Below are positions 14,103 through 22,222 of a stretch of DNA of 41,189 bases, in pieces. The translations under genes were made by a program, and so were the position numbers. Within the stretch, counting starts at the first letter, position 1. Each line of letters begins with the position of its first letter. Below the pieces are notes generated by a model. The model had not been told where the DNA came from, made no database searches, and saw only the letters and a program-made list of their open reading frames with translations. The DNA comes from a virus: the IMG/VR virus record IMGVR_UViG_3300010392_000709, positions 1 through 41,189 of that record; one strand, given 5' to 3'.

Positions 14103-14411
14103 TCAGCCTCCGATGCCAGTATGAACCGCTGTGCTACCACGGCCAAGAACTTCTGTCCAAATGGTAGAGGCTTCCTCTGAGATTTGCACCGACGAATATA
14201 TTTGATGAGAAGCACCGACAAATCGAGCACCATGAGGCAACTGCGCCAAAGCATCTCTCAAAGTGGAAGTTGAGGAATCAACGTTTAGCGTTTGCGTAAC
14301 CCCTGAACCCACAACGTACTTCAAAACCCATGTGTATTTTATGTCATTTTCGAAATTGGCCTGTATCTTTTCCTCTATCTTGTTATACAATGCATTATGC
14401 TTAGTATCCAT
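14103..14411 (-). CDS. Hypothetical protein, 102 aa
   Basis: The protein looks like a small alpha/beta domain, with a helical N-terminus (NKIEEKIQANFEN) and a Ser/Thr-rich middle, and it ends in GIGG. GGAGG lies seven bases before ATG 14411. It follows a terminator, so it probably has its own promoter. No family is recognised. A competing frame at 14000-14254 overlaps it and is rejected. Confidence 0.6.
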   Translation of the reverse strand: MDTKHNALYNKIEEKIQANFENDIKYTWVLKYVVGSGVTQTLNVDSSTSTLRDALAQLPHGARFVGASHQIYSSVQISEEASTIWTEVLGRGSTAVHTGIGG

Positions 14412-14469
14412 AACTAGACCTCCATATGCCTAATTTAATATGCTCAAAAAGTAATTTGAAAATGCAAAA

Positions 14470-14493
14470 TGGGGGACCAGCCTTGGCCCCCCA
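14470..14493 (-). terminator. Rho-independent-like terminator
   Basis: On the minus strand GGGGG-G-CCA-AGGC-TGG-T-CCCCC forms a stem of nine pairs with a four-base loop, followed by ATTTTGCATTTT. It lies just after the small lipoprotein gene and before the next gene, so it would end the lipoprotein transcript. Confidence 0.7.
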
Positions 14494-14510
14494 TTCTACG
14501 ATTATAAATG

Positions 14511-14657
14511 CTATCTTGGTTCCAAGTTAACAACATTTGGATTTTCAATTGTTGCCACAGGACCTTCCTCAACTGGCATTACCCTTTGTGCGGGTATAAA
14601 TGCACAACTTGCAATGAGAAAAGCTGAAACCAAAATCGCAATTGCGACCTTAACCAC
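14511..14657 (-). CDS. 48-aa lipoprotein
   Basis: The frame opens MVKVAIAILVSAFLIASC, a short Lys-containing N-terminus, a hydrophobic core and an Ile-Ala-Ser-Cys lipobox with the Cys at residue 18. About 30 residues remain outside the membrane. It starts with GTG inside the last codons of the Rpf-domain gene and stops just before the terminator at 14470-14493, so the two lipoprotein genes form one unit. A weak ribosome site is the main doubt. Candidate roles are superinfection exclusion or a partner of the upstream lipoprotein; neither is shown. Confidence 0.6.
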   Translation of the reverse strand: MVKVAIAILVSAFLIASCAFIPAQRVMPVEEGPVATIENPNVVNLEPR

Positions 14658-15249
14658 AATTAGGCCAAGGACTTGTACCACGCTGAGCAATCAGCGCATT
14701 AGCCATTGCGTCCTGAGTAGCAGGAGAAGCATTGGCAGGATTGCCAGTACCCCCTACAGAATTCCACGTTTGCTGATCAAACTGATAAGCTCCGTAGTAT
14801 CCATTTCCAGTATTAGTGGCATAATTGCCACCTGATTCGCAAGCTCTAATGGAAGCTAGATTACCTCCACCCCCGCTAGAATACACCGGGGCAGAGCTAC
14901 CGCCACTACTATAAGTAGTAACTTGCTGTGCAGCAGCCGCCTCAGCAGCCGCAGCCGCAGCAGCGGCTCTTTCAGCTTCAATACGCTTCATTTCGTTATC
15001 ATAAACGATAAGCGCATATTCAATTACCTTAGCATCATGATAAGCTCCTGCAAATTCAATTGCAATTTCCTCTTGTCGCTCATCATAATACTTTTCATAT
15101 TGCTCCGAGATCATTTCTGCGACCTCAGCCTGACTAGCAGTAGGAATTTCCTCTACTTCGCCAACTTCGTCAGCATTAGCAATACCACATCCGGCAGCCA
15201 ATACCAAAAACGTAAAAAATCCTGCGATAAATCGTAGAATTTGAATCAC
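14650..15249 (-). CDS. Lipoprotein with C-terminal Rpf (transglycosylase-like) domain
   Basis: A signal sequence at 1-20 ends in a Leu-Ala-Ala-Gly-Cys lipobox with Cys21, so the protein is probably anchored to the outer face of the membrane. An acidic helical part follows (30-95), then an Ala-rich stretch and a Gly/Ser linker. Residues 131-199 match resuscitation-promoting-factor domains: ACESGGNY with catalytic Glu138, GAYQFDQQTW, and Cys137/Cys198 likely forming the usual disulfide. Rpf domains cleave peptidoglycan glycan strands in actinobacteria. Start is GTG 15249, very close to AAAAGGA. Cleavage at the ANA-D site by signal peptidase I is the alternative to lipid anchoring. Confidence 0.85.
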   Translation of the reverse strand: MIQILRFIAGFFTFLVLAAGCGIANADEVGEVEEIPTASQAEVAEMISEQYEKYYDERQEEIAIEFAGAYHDAKVIEYALIVYDNEMKRIEAERAAAAAAAAEAAAAQQVTTYSSGGSSAPVYSSGGGGNLASIRACESGGNYATNTGNGYYGAYQFDQQTWNSVGGTGNPANASPATQDAMANALIAQRGTSPWPNCG

Positions 15250-15330
15250 TCCTTTTAGTTTACTTACTTAATAATATGTCCGGTCAAATAAATTTGGCTG
15301 GGCACTTATCACCCTTTCTTTGTGTCTAAG

Positions 15331-15402
15331 CTGGAAGGACAGGTTTCGAACCTGTGATAAGAGATTCAGAGTCTCTCGTGTTGCCACCTACACTACCTTC
15401 CA
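15331..15402 (-). tRNA. tRNA-Gln(CTG)
   Basis: The minus strand gives acceptor TGGAAGG/CCTTCCA, D stem GTGT/ACAC, anticodon stem AGAGA/TCTCT closing CTCTGAA with anticodon CTG, and T arm ACAGG-TTCGAAA-CCTGT. The U1-A72 end pair is typical of tRNA-Gln. CCA is not encoded. Confidence 0.92.
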
Positions 15403-15446
15403 ATATGCCCCGAATTAACGGGGGAAATCTGTTTTTGAAATCGGAA

Positions 15447-15764
15447 TTACTTCTTGGTTGAAGCCTTCTTCTTGGTGCTCTGCTCAGGCTCAGGAACGAA
15501 CCCCTCAAAGTGAAGCTCAACAGTGTCCTCATCATCAGTAGAAACCTGATGAACATTAACCCCAAGACCAACAGTAGTGGCAGCGTAACGAACCTTCTGC
15601 GAAAGCGAAGAATAATTACCCTTACCCTTAAGCGGAACATCCTTGATGATCTTAGAACTCAGATCAGCAACAGCGTCAGCCAACTGCTTAGTTTCTTCCG
15701 ATGAACGTCCGCCCCTACGAGTAACAGCGGGTAGTTCCTTAGTATCTCCAATAGTTAAAGCCAT
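15447..15764 (-). CDS. Small basic-tailed protein, 105 aa
   Basis: The protein has a Gly-Arg rich early segment (RRGGRSSEETKQL), a helical middle, a strand region and a Lys-rich end (KKKASTKK), as in many DNA-binding phage proteins. TAGGAG lies six bases before ATG 15764. It is the first gene after the likely promoter at 15829-15857, ahead of tRNA-Gln. I do not recognise the family. Confidence 0.65.
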   Translation of the reverse strand: MALTIGDTKELPAVTRRGGRSSEETKQLADAVADLSSKIIKDVPLKGKGNYSSLSQKVRYAATTVGLGVNVHQVSTDDEDTVELHFEGFVPEPEQSTKKKASTKK

Positions 15765-15828
15765 TTTTATCTCCTACAGATGTTTATTGACTTAATCTGG
15801 TCGGGGGGAGTCCTCGACCGTCCCTTAT

Positions 15829-15857
15829 ATGGTAGCGGGTGACACGCCGGGTGACAA
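15829..15857 (-). promoter_or_regulatory. Sigma-70-like promoter with repeated CGGGTGACA
   Basis: On the minus strand TTGTCA and TACCAT are separated by exactly 17 bases, close to the -35/-10 consensus. On the plus strand the nine-base unit CGGGTGACA occurs at 15836-15844 and 15848-15856, twelve bases apart, covering the promoter; this could be a repressor or activator site. The element sits directly after the large terminase and before the 105-aa protein. Confidence 0.6.
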
Positions 15858-15860
15858 CCT

Positions 15861-17624
15861 CTAAACCATATTTAACCATTCTTGTACCTCATCAGGCATG
15901 ACTTCCTTGTCCTCATCCTTAAGAATCTCCTGTCGGAAATCAGGACCATCCAATTCGTCGTCAAAGCCCTCACCAGCACCCAGAATTTCAATATCAACAT
16001 CACCGTCACTAATCATGTTCTCAACACATTGAGTGGTGGCTCCCGCCACAGCATCAGCAAGGTCCTTAGAACCCTTAGTGGGGTGATCAACTTTGTTGTT
16101 GTTGAGAATCTGCAACTTAAGCAGCTCATCCTCAACAAGAATTTCATTCCAATACCCGATAAACCTCTTATCATAAATGGTAGAGGAAAGCGTGTCATAA
16201 TCCAACTTCTTGACGTTGTGCATATCAGCATTGATGCCAAGAGAGCGGAGTGACTGAATCATTTCAACAGACTGGTATTGGTCAAATGTGACCAACCCCA
16301 CGTCAAATTGTCTAGCCAAGTAAATTATCAAATCTCTGATCCGACCAAAATCAATTTCCTTGCCAGACTTAGCCTCCCAATACTTGACCAAATCCATTTT
16401 CACAATCGGTAAAGCCTCCACGCCCATGTACGTTTTAACCTCTTTCATACCGGGGGTATGAACCATAGACAAGGCCGCACGATCCTTTTTGACAGCAAGG
16501 TCAACGTGGATGAATCTTACATTATTATCAGTTCCAACGAACCAATCTTTAAAGCCCTCCTCATCCTCAGGATTCTCATCCCTCATGAAAGCTTCACGAA
16601 CAACAGCAGGCTCACGGAAATACGCATCTTCCATTTCAGGAGGCTCGCACATATAACGAGCCCTAGCCTGAACAGGGTCACGTCTTAATTCATCTTCAAA
16701 CTCTGACTTCTCTCTAGTGGGATTAACGTCCCAAGTGGAAGCTCTAACCACCCACGAAGTTTTCTCCATGTCAGTACCCTTATTGCCAAGTGTCTCATCC
16801 TCATTCCTCTGAGTATCAGGAATATCATCCATGACGCTCTTGTAACGAGACTGAATGAAGTCCCCACGGAATCTCGGGAATGACAACAGAATCGTCTTGC
16901 CAACATCAGGGAAACGAGACTGAACAGAAGCCCTCGCCATGTTGTAAATTTGAGAGGCCGAACCCTTATTTCTAACTTCATTTCCAAGTTCTGAGTCAGC
17001 TTTGAAAGCTGCAATCTCATCCAAAACGAAAACTAGAGCCTCATAACCTTCCCAGGATTCCGATTCGGAGTGACCTGAGAACATTCGGATAGGACGCTCA
17101 AAGAAGAAAATCTCCTGTGCTCTAGGCTCAAAGAGAGCCTGCTCCATGAAATATGGCGAACTCATCAAAAGCTTCTTCAACGGATCGAAGAAAACCTGCT
17201 GAGCCTGCTTAGCGTTGACAGCAACGTTCACAAGGTCAACTGTAACCTCATGGCCCTTTCCATAGTAATCAAGGGGATCACGCAAACAATGAAGCAAATA
17301 CGCAATATAGGCCATAGCAATTCTCGAGCAATGATCCTTTCCAGAACCCTTACCAAGCTGTGCTACGACCTCTTTAACGGTGTAGTCATTGTAATATTTT
17401 GTCCCTTCCTCCTGCCCCAAAAGTTGAACCATTGTTTCCGGTTTGTAAATTTGAGTGGAGTGCTTAACAATCTCAATTTGGATTTCAGAAAGCGCACGGT
17501 TACCAAGATACTTGGAGTCCGTTACGAATCTGTCAATCGGAATTGGTTCTTCAAGAATATCATCCTTAGAGAGCAAACGATCAAAATCTTCAAAGTCCAA
17601 TGCAGAGCCAAAGAAATCGCTCAT
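15861..17624 (-). CDS. terL: Terminase large subunit
   Basis: The 587-residue protein has a packaging-ATPase Walker A variant GKGSGKDH at 91-98, Walker B LVFVLDE at 198-204, and C-terminal RNase-H-like nuclease carboxylates in FIHVDLA, LVTFDQYQ and KDLADAVAG. It would pump and cut DNA at the procapsid portal. Length fits the family. The start overlaps the small subunit stop as TAATG, with GAGGTGG upstream. No portal or capsid gene follows; the next genes are a small protein and a tRNA. Confidence 0.93.
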   Translation of the reverse strand: MSDFFGSALDFEDFDRLLSKDDILEEPIPIDRFVTDSKYLGNRALSEIQIEIVKHSTQIYKPETMVQLLGQEEGTKYYNDYTVKEVVAQLGKGSGKDHCSRIAMAYIAYLLHCLRDPLDYYGKGHEVTVDLVNVAVNAKQAQQVFFDPLKKLLMSSPYFMEQALFEPRAQEIFFFERPIRMFSGHSESESWEGYEALVFVLDEIAAFKADSELGNEVRNKGSASQIYNMARASVQSRFPDVGKTILLSFPRFRGDFIQSRYKSVMDDIPDTQRNEDETLGNKGTDMEKTSWVVRASTWDVNPTREKSEFEDELRRDPVQARARYMCEPPEMEDAYFREPAVVREAFMRDENPEDEEGFKDWFVGTDNNVRFIHVDLAVKKDRAALSMVHTPGMKEVKTYMGVEALPIVKMDLVKYWEAKSGKEIDFGRIRDLIIYLARQFDVGLVTFDQYQSVEMIQSLRSLGINADMHNVKKLDYDTLSSTIYDKRFIGYWNEILVEDELLKLQILNNNKVDHPTKGSKDLADAVAGATTQCVENMISDGDVDIEILGAGEGFDDELDGPDFRQEILKDEDKEVMPDEVQEWLNMV

Positions 17625-18256
17625 TATGCGACCACCTCAGCATCCTCAAAATCAAGAGCCTCAACGACTTCCTCAGGAGAATCAAATCCCCTATCGTCAA
17701 GCATGGCAAAGGCTTCCTTCAACATATCTCTCGACATTGGTTGACAACGAGAGCAGTCAGAAACTACCTCATTGATGACCTTAGAAACCATAGCATTAAC
17801 AGTTTCCTGGCGCTGGAACCTGGCGATCATTTCTGCATCACTGGTTGTAGCGTTACCAAGAAGCTGCTTAAGCTGTGCCTTTGACTTTGCCGTATCCAAT
17901 GCCAATCTTAGAGCCTGCAATCTGCCCGTGACCATACCGTCACGAGTAGCAATCTCAACAGTCTCCCAAGATTCCTTGGATATCTCATTCAACTCCGAAT
18001 ACGCATGTATGGTGTTGATCTGAACCTTGTCCAAAAAGTAAGGGTCATCTTCAACAATAGCCTCAAGGTGGGCAAGATATTCATCTACATGCCCCGATGC
18101 CGTGCGAGGGTCAATATCAAGAGTCTCAGCAATCTCACGATTACTGTAACCCTTGATATGCAAACGCCCAGCCTCCTCAAGAAGCTCTAATTTGTCATAA
18201 GTTGGAGTGTCAACCTCTTTTGAGGTCGGCTCCACCGCTTCAAGTGTTTCATCCAT
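17624..18256 (-). CDS. terS: Terminase small subunit-like DNA-binding protein
   Basis: Residues about 25-60 hold a helix-turn-helix (GYSNREIAETLDIDPRTASG) followed by long helices, the architecture of terminase small subunits that recognise phage DNA. Its place immediately before the large subunit, with one shared base, supports the role. Alternatively it is another regulator with a resolvase-like HTH. CSRC near residue 167 is unusual for the family. Confidence 0.75.
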   Translation of the reverse strand: MDETLEAVEPTSKEVDTPTYDKLELLEEAGRLHIKGYSNREIAETLDIDPRTASGHVDEYLAHLEAIVEDDPYFLDKVQINTIHAYSELNEISKESWETVEIATRDGMVTGRLQALRLALDTAKSKAQLKQLLGNATTSDAEMIARFQRQETVNAMVSKVINEVVSDCSRCQPMSRDMLKEAFAMLDDRGFDSPEEVVEALDFEDAEVVA

Positions 18257-18291
18257 ACACCAACTATACCACTAAACAGGTAAAATAGCAA

Positions 18292-18867
18292 TCATCCGTC
18301 CTCAATTTCCAGGTCGGAACCTTTCTTTTTCTTCGCTTTTGAGCCCTTTTTCTTCGCTAAAGGTGCCTTTTTCTCTCCCTTTTGCTCCTTTTTAGCCTTC
18401 TTTTGCTCCTTTTGTATGCGTTCTATCTCGTCCTCGGAATCCTTCTGTTTCTTTTTCTTCTTCTCTTCCTTCGCTTCCTCCCTTGCCTTGGTTTCCTCCA
18501 GGGAAACGAACTTAATTTCAAACTTACGAAGCCCCTCATGCTTTTCAGCATTCATTGAGCGTATACGCTTACGGACCTTCTGATTAAGAACAGTAGGATC
18601 ATCGTCCCAATCAATCTCCTTTTCAAGAAACTGACGGAAGGAGGTCATCATACAAACCCCAACTTTGACGTTACGGGCACGATCCTCATCGGAATCAGTA
18701 CCAATACCGTACTTGGTCAGAGCCTCAACAATCTTAGCCTCACTTGTAAGTTTGGACATTTCATCAAGGAAATACTGATAAACCTGAACGGCGTGGAGGC
18801 CATCCTCAATCTCCTGGGGCTCAACCTCAGCCCCAGGCATATCCTTTTCGTCAATAATCTCAGCCAT
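18292..18867 (-). CDS. Lys-rich hypothetical protein, 191 aa
   Basis: The N-terminal two-thirds look helical and acidic; the last 60 residues are almost entirely Lys, Glu and Ala (KKKKKQKDSEDE and similar), probably an unstructured or coiled-coil tail able to bind DNA or protein. ATG 18867 is chosen with GAGG upstream; ATG 18882 five codons earlier is possible. It lies directly before the terminase genes and may serve packaging, which is an inference from position only. Confidence 0.65.
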   Translation of the reverse strand: MAEIIDEKDMPGAEVEPQEIEDGLHAVQVYQYFLDEMSKLTSEAKIVEALTKYGIGTDSDEDRARNVKVGVCMMTSFRQFLEKEIDWDDDPTVLNQKVRKRIRSMNAEKHEGLRKFEIKFVSLEETKAREEAKEEKKKKKQKDSEDEIERIQKEQKKAKKEQKGEKKAPLAKKKGSKAKKKKGSDLEIEDG

Positions 18868-19033
18868 TAGTTTCAACCTCATGAATCCTTTTTTCTAGTT
18901 CTTCACAATATGATTCAAGATCTTCAAGTGCTCCACAAATATCGTCTAGAACTGCTTGAAGTTCCTCAGCATTAACAACAGACTCCTGTATATCTTCAGT
19001 TACCATCGAAGGATCAACCATCATTTCCATCAT
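18860..19033 (-). CDS. 57-aa acidic coiled-coil protein
   Basis: The frame (MMEMMVDPSMVTEDIQ...) is acidic with heptad-like Leu/Ile spacing (LQAVLDDICGALEDLESYCEEL), suggesting a short coiled coil. It overlaps the upstream stop as ATGA, has GAGGTGGC before the ATG, and overlaps the next start at its end. These signs make it a real but unnamed gene. Confidence 0.6.
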   Translation of the reverse strand: MMEMMVDPSMVTEDIQESVVNAEELQAVLDDICGALEDLESYCEELEKRIHEVETNG

Positions 19034-20046
19034 GCCACCTCATGTCCACAAAGATCACAACGATGCTTATGATCACTGGCAAGCTCACCAGCAGCCGAAA
19101 GCAGTTGCTCACTATTACCGAATGAAACATCAACATTATGAGTGCCCACGAACATGAACAAGGCAATGATATCGTGCATGTTCTTAGGTTCACGACCACC
19201 GATGGTAGCCTGAAAGGCGGGATCAGAAAGCTGATCCACAAGAATGTTCTGTACCTTCTTGGGGATGCCCTTGTCCTTACTGATTCTACGAACTACAGTC
19301 TCGGGACGATCAACAGGTTCCTCAAGGGAATCTTGAAAACCCTTCATCATATCAGGGACATGCTTAACAGCTTCCTTAGCAAACTCCTTAGCCTGAGCTA
19401 GAACGTCACCAGGAGCTTTCTTAGCCACCCTAAGCTTTCTTGTCTGACGATCCACAATCATTCCCGTACCACCAGTCTCACGGTGAAGGAAAGACTCAAA
19501 CTTAATGGGCTTATCATCTAACCATGAATCAACATGAGAGAACCTCACGCCACCCTGAATTATTGAACCACCGAAATCATCATGAAACTCGAGCGGCATA
19601 ATAACAGCCTGCACTCGAAGCTCATCAATACCATCAAAGCCAGTTTCATATGCACCATTGACCTGATTGACGATACCCTGATAGATATCCAAAGAGGGGA
19701 TATAAGGGTAAGTTGGGTCCTTAAATGCACGAACGCCCTGGGGGCTAAGCAGAGCGGAATACATGGCATTGCCAGAGTGTGACAATAGAAAATCCATATT
19801 GAGCTTTAGAAGCTCAGGATCAATTCGATTGGCGAAAGGAATCGGAAAGTTGATGACATTGCAAAGTTGGCGGAAACTCTCATTCGTCATATGCAGTGAC
19901 TCTTCACTAACCTTACTATCCTCTGCTACAACGGCGTTAAGATGCACTTCCTGATCATCTACATTAACATTACAATCCCCAAGGACAAAGCTAACGTGTC
20001 TCGTTTCTTCATCTCTCGTTCTAAGCATTTCTTCAAAATTCTGCAC
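19030..20046 (-). CDS. DUF932-like protein
   Basis: The 338-residue protein resembles, from memory, the DUF932 family of phage and plasmid proteins: a strand-rich core, a stretch FRQLCNVINFPIPFANRI, and a helical end. The last residues RCDLCGHE add a Cys pair. Two starts compete: ATG 20052 sits directly on GGAGGT, while GTG 20046 has ideal seven-base spacing, so the latter is chosen. Function of the family is unknown; it is often found near replication and recombination genes, as here. Confidence 0.6.
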   Translation of the reverse strand: MQNFEEMLRTRDEETRHVSFVLGDCNVNVDDQEVHLNAVVAEDSKVSEESLHMTNESFRQLCNVINFPIPFANRIDPELLKLNMDFLLSHSGNAMYSALLSPQGVRAFKDPTYPYIPSLDIYQGIVNQVNGAYETGFDGIDELRVQAVIMPLEFHDDFGGSIIQGGVRFSHVDSWLDDKPIKFESFLHRETGGTGMIVDRQTRKLRVAKKAPGDVLAQAKEFAKEAVKHVPDMMKGFQDSLEEPVDRPETVVRRISKDKGIPKKVQNILVDQLSDPAFQATIGGREPKNMHDIIALFMFVGTHNVDVSFGNSEQLLSAAGELASDHKHRCDLCGHEVA

Positions 20047-20121
20047 CGACATACCTCCTGTATGTTGGCCTCAAGGCTACAGGCGGTTGGCCGGGTTTGC
20101 AACCTCCGACACATTTTATTC

Positions 20122-20418
20122 TCAAGTTCCTGGTCGCTTTAGACCTTTCCGTTGGGCTCTTATTCGCTGCTGTTGTTTGTGAAATGGGCTGGTTTGGCGT
20201 TTCGCCATCTTCTTCTTGCCCAGGTTGCCGCCGATCTTGCGGCCCTTCCCTCGGAACTTCTCGAGTTCCCACTTACATATCCAGTTGTAAATTGTCTGGT
20301 GGCTTACTTTGATGTTGTATTGTTTCAAAAGAAGCTCTTGAATATCGACCAAATTCATTCTACGCTTTACATAGTATTCCATTAAAAATGCGCGATCCTT
20401 GTAGATTTGAAATGCCAT
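20122..20418 (-). CDS. HTH DNA-binding protein with basic tail
   Basis: Residues 15-50 form a homeodomain-like helix-turn-helix (MNLVDIQELLLKQYNIKVSH, then QTIYNWICKWEL) like those of transposase and small terminase N-terminal domains. The C-terminal half is very basic (GKGRKIGGNLGKKKMAKR). ATG 20418 has a GGAGG site seven bases upstream and a TGATG overlap with the preceding gene. A transcription regulator or a DNA-recognition subunit are both possible. Confidence 0.7.
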   Translation of the reverse strand: MAFQIYKDRAFLMEYYVKRRMNLVDIQELLLKQYNIKVSHQTIYNWICKWELEKFRGKGRKIGGNLGKKKMAKRQTSPFHKQQQRIRAQRKGLKRPGT

Positions 20419-20603
20419 CACCAAACCTCCGTTCGGCCACAACTATCGCATTCAACCATATCTATAAGCTCTTTTCTTCTTGAGTCCGTCCAGAAGTCAA
20501 ATATACGCATGGCCCCTCCACATTCAGAACAATGAATTTGATTATAATACTTGTCTACATCGGGACCAACATATTGATGCCTTAGAGATTCATCAATGCC
20601 CAT
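20418..20603 (-). CDS. Zinc-ribbon protein, 61 aa
   Basis: CSECGG near residue 25 and CDSCGR near residue 52 form a classic two-knuckle zinc ribbon. AGGAG lies seven bases before the ATG. It follows the RuvC-like gene with a short overlap and precedes the HTH gene, so a DNA-related role is likely. Confidence 0.75.
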   Translation of the reverse strand: MGIDESLRHQYVGPDVDKYYNQIHCSECGGAMRIFDFWTDSRRKELIDMVECDSCGRTEVW

Positions 20604-21154
20604 TTTGCTACTCCTATACTGTCTACAATATCATCGTCATCAATATTTTTGACAACCGCGCAATCTTTCTTGAGGATACGCTTTGTTCTTTCCTTGCGTT
20701 CGAAAGCAGCTTTCTTTTTGACTTCCTTTGGGCTCATAGTCTTAGCCCATTCTTCTTTATCTGCTTTCATTACACGCTTATAACCAATAGCAGCCTTCCA
20801 TTGTAATGGCATGACAACCTCTACGTCAATTCCGTAGTCAATGCAAATAACCCAGAGTGCCCCAATTATCTGGGATAATTTGATTGTTGTCTTTGGATTT
20901 TGGATCATTACGGATTGCTCGACCGCAATCGTGTTAATAGGCCCAAATTGATCAAACAACGGTCTAATAGTTGCCGCTATGATCTTCAACTTGTCATTCA
21001 TCTCTTTAGGCTTTAGCTCAATGCGGCCAGTATGAACGAGGACCCACTCTTCGTCTTTGCGGTCCACAATTGCAAAGGCAAGCGCGTTTGAGCTCGTATC
21101 GAATCCAACGAAACGCTTGTCTTTCTTCGCACTCAATTCTTTTACTGCTTTCAT
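20582..21154 (-). CDS. ruvC: RuvC-like Holliday junction resolvase
   Basis: The RNase-H-fold acidic residues are all visible: GFDTSSN with Asp19, IAVEQS with Glu79, and NIDDDDIVDSIGVAKWAL with the C-terminal Asp pair near 175-178. Length 190 fits bacterial RuvC. It would cut four-way junctions made during phage recombination or before packaging. The ATG overlaps the preceding zinc-finger stop as TAATG, and the Cas4-like exonuclease lies just upstream. Confidence 0.88.
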   Translation of the reverse strand: MKAVKELSAKKDKRFVGFDTSSNALAFAIVDRKDEEWVLVHTGRIELKPKEMNDKLKIIAATIRPLFDQFGPINTIAVEQSVMIQNPKTTIKLSQIIGALWVICIDYGIDVEVVMPLQWKAAIGYKRVMKADKEEWAKTMSPKEVKKKAAFERKERTKRILKKDCAVVKNIDDDDIVDSIGVAKWALMNL

Positions 21155-21459
21155 TAGTCTCGCCTCGATATGTCATACATTTCCTCTACAAGATTCTTAC
21201 CAATCCCCGTTTTAACAGCCCTTGCTGTGAGCAATTTGCTCTGACATAACTCACAAATCTCCTTCTTGTTGTAACGTGAAAGGCGAGAATCACAAGTTTG
21301 GCAAATGCGATCCTCAACCTTACGGTTCTTATTAGCGTGATAATTCTCTAAAACTCGTTTGTTAGTAACTGCACGCCGGCATTCCGGCGTGCAATACTTT
21401 GCGTTGTGTGAACCCGGTTCGAATTCCTTTTTACAATTTGGGTTTTGGCATACTTTCAA
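21154..21459 (-). CDS. Double zinc-finger protein, 101 aa
   Basis: Two Cys-rich modules are seen: CQNPNC with YCTPEC, then CQTC with CELC. This is the pattern of a phage zinc-finger protein, with basic linkers that suit nucleic-acid binding. A longer frame to 21594 reads through the Cas4-like gene and is rejected; TTG 21459 just before the first Cys is my best start, though the ribosome site is unclear. Confidence 0.65.
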   Translation of the reverse strand: MKVCQNPNCKKEFEPGSHNAKYCTPECRRAVTNKRVLENYHANKNRKVEDRICQTCDSRLSRYNKKEICELCQSKLLTARAVKTGIGKNLVEEMYDISRRD

Positions 21460-22222
21460 GAGTAAGCTCAACTCCCACTGTCTTATCAACATCCCAACAA
21501 TACTCATAAGCCGAACAATTTCTGCATTTAGCAGATGACTTCTTGTACGGTCTAACCGACAACTCTCCAGCATCATGAGCAGTCTTAACTCCACGCCACC
21601 TCAGATACAACTTCTCAATGTATTCCTGATTCTTCTCAACTAGAATAGGCAAAAGCTCATTATTACTTCGATTTACATAGAGCAAAATGCCCTTCTGCCA
21701 CGGCCCACGATCCAAATAGACCTGCAACTGCCTGTAGTGCTCTGATTTCGGCTTGTGAGCCTTCTTGCGGGGCTGGAAACCGGCATCGCTGATAGACTTA
21801 ACCTCAATCGGCATCTCCTCACCCATCAGTTTTATGACGATATCGAGATAGGCGCTGATAGGAGGATCATCATGAACAAGGTGAACTTGGGAGTCCTTCA
21901 AGATCCCCATTTCCTTGAAATACTGAATAAGGCGGCCCTCAACATCATTACCATTGTCAAAGATACGTAAAATTTGCCCACTGAAATTGGGCGTCATATC
22001 AAACCCCTTGAGGCGATACCCCAAGAACCTTTGGCAATTGTTGTTGTTCGACGGAGCAAACGTATTCGACTTCTTGAATTTCTTGATGTTCTCAGACGCC
22101 TTAAGATAGGTGTCCAACTTGTTAACAAGGGACTGCTCAATGTCATTTAGATCATGCTTGGACCACTTGGCGGAAGGTTTACCCTTACCGCCAGCGGTCA
22201 TCTTTTTAGCTACTCCACTCAT
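21431..22222 (-). CDS. Cas4/RecB-family exonuclease
   Basis: PD-(D/E)XK nuclease residues appear in order: Asp127 (SAYLDIV), Glu140-Val-Lys142 (PIEVKS) and the QLQVY motif at 165-169. Four Cys, C63 and C233, C236, C242 (CRNCSAYEYC), are placed as in the iron-sulfur cluster of Cas4 and AddB. Such phage enzymes resect DNA ends for recombination. No cas genes or repeats accompany it, so a CRISPR role is not suggested. It fits with RecA and RuvC nearby. Confidence 0.88.
   Translation of the reverse strand: MSGVAKKMTAGGKGKPSAKWSKHDLNDIEQSLVNKLDTYLKASENIKKFKKSNTFAPSNNNNCQRFLGYRLKGFDMTPNFSGQILRIFDNGNDVEGRLIQYFKEMGILKDSQVHLVHDDPPISAYLDIVIKLMGEEMPIEVKSISDAGFQPRKKAHKPKSEHYRQLQVYLDRGPWQKGILLYVNRSNNELLPILVEKNQEYIEKLYLRWRGVKTAHDAGELSVRPYKKSSAKCRNCSAYEYCWDVDKTVGVELTLESMPKPKL

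Noticed and set aside
14000-14254. 84-codon minus-strand frame overlapping the 102-aa gene
   Set aside because: It is out of phase with a gene that has a GGAGG site, has no ribosome site itself, and its composition looks like a frame shadow.
14511-15249. Lipoprotein pair as a two-component spanin
   Set aside because: Spanins join inner and outer membranes; the upstream protein has an enzyme domain rather than a spanin coiled coil with N-terminal anchor, and the host appears to be an actinobacterium, so only a loose similarity remains.
21431-22222. Cas4-like protein as a sign of a CRISPR system
   Set aside because: No repeat-spacer array and no other cas genes are visible; Cas4-family nucleases are common phage recombination enzymes.
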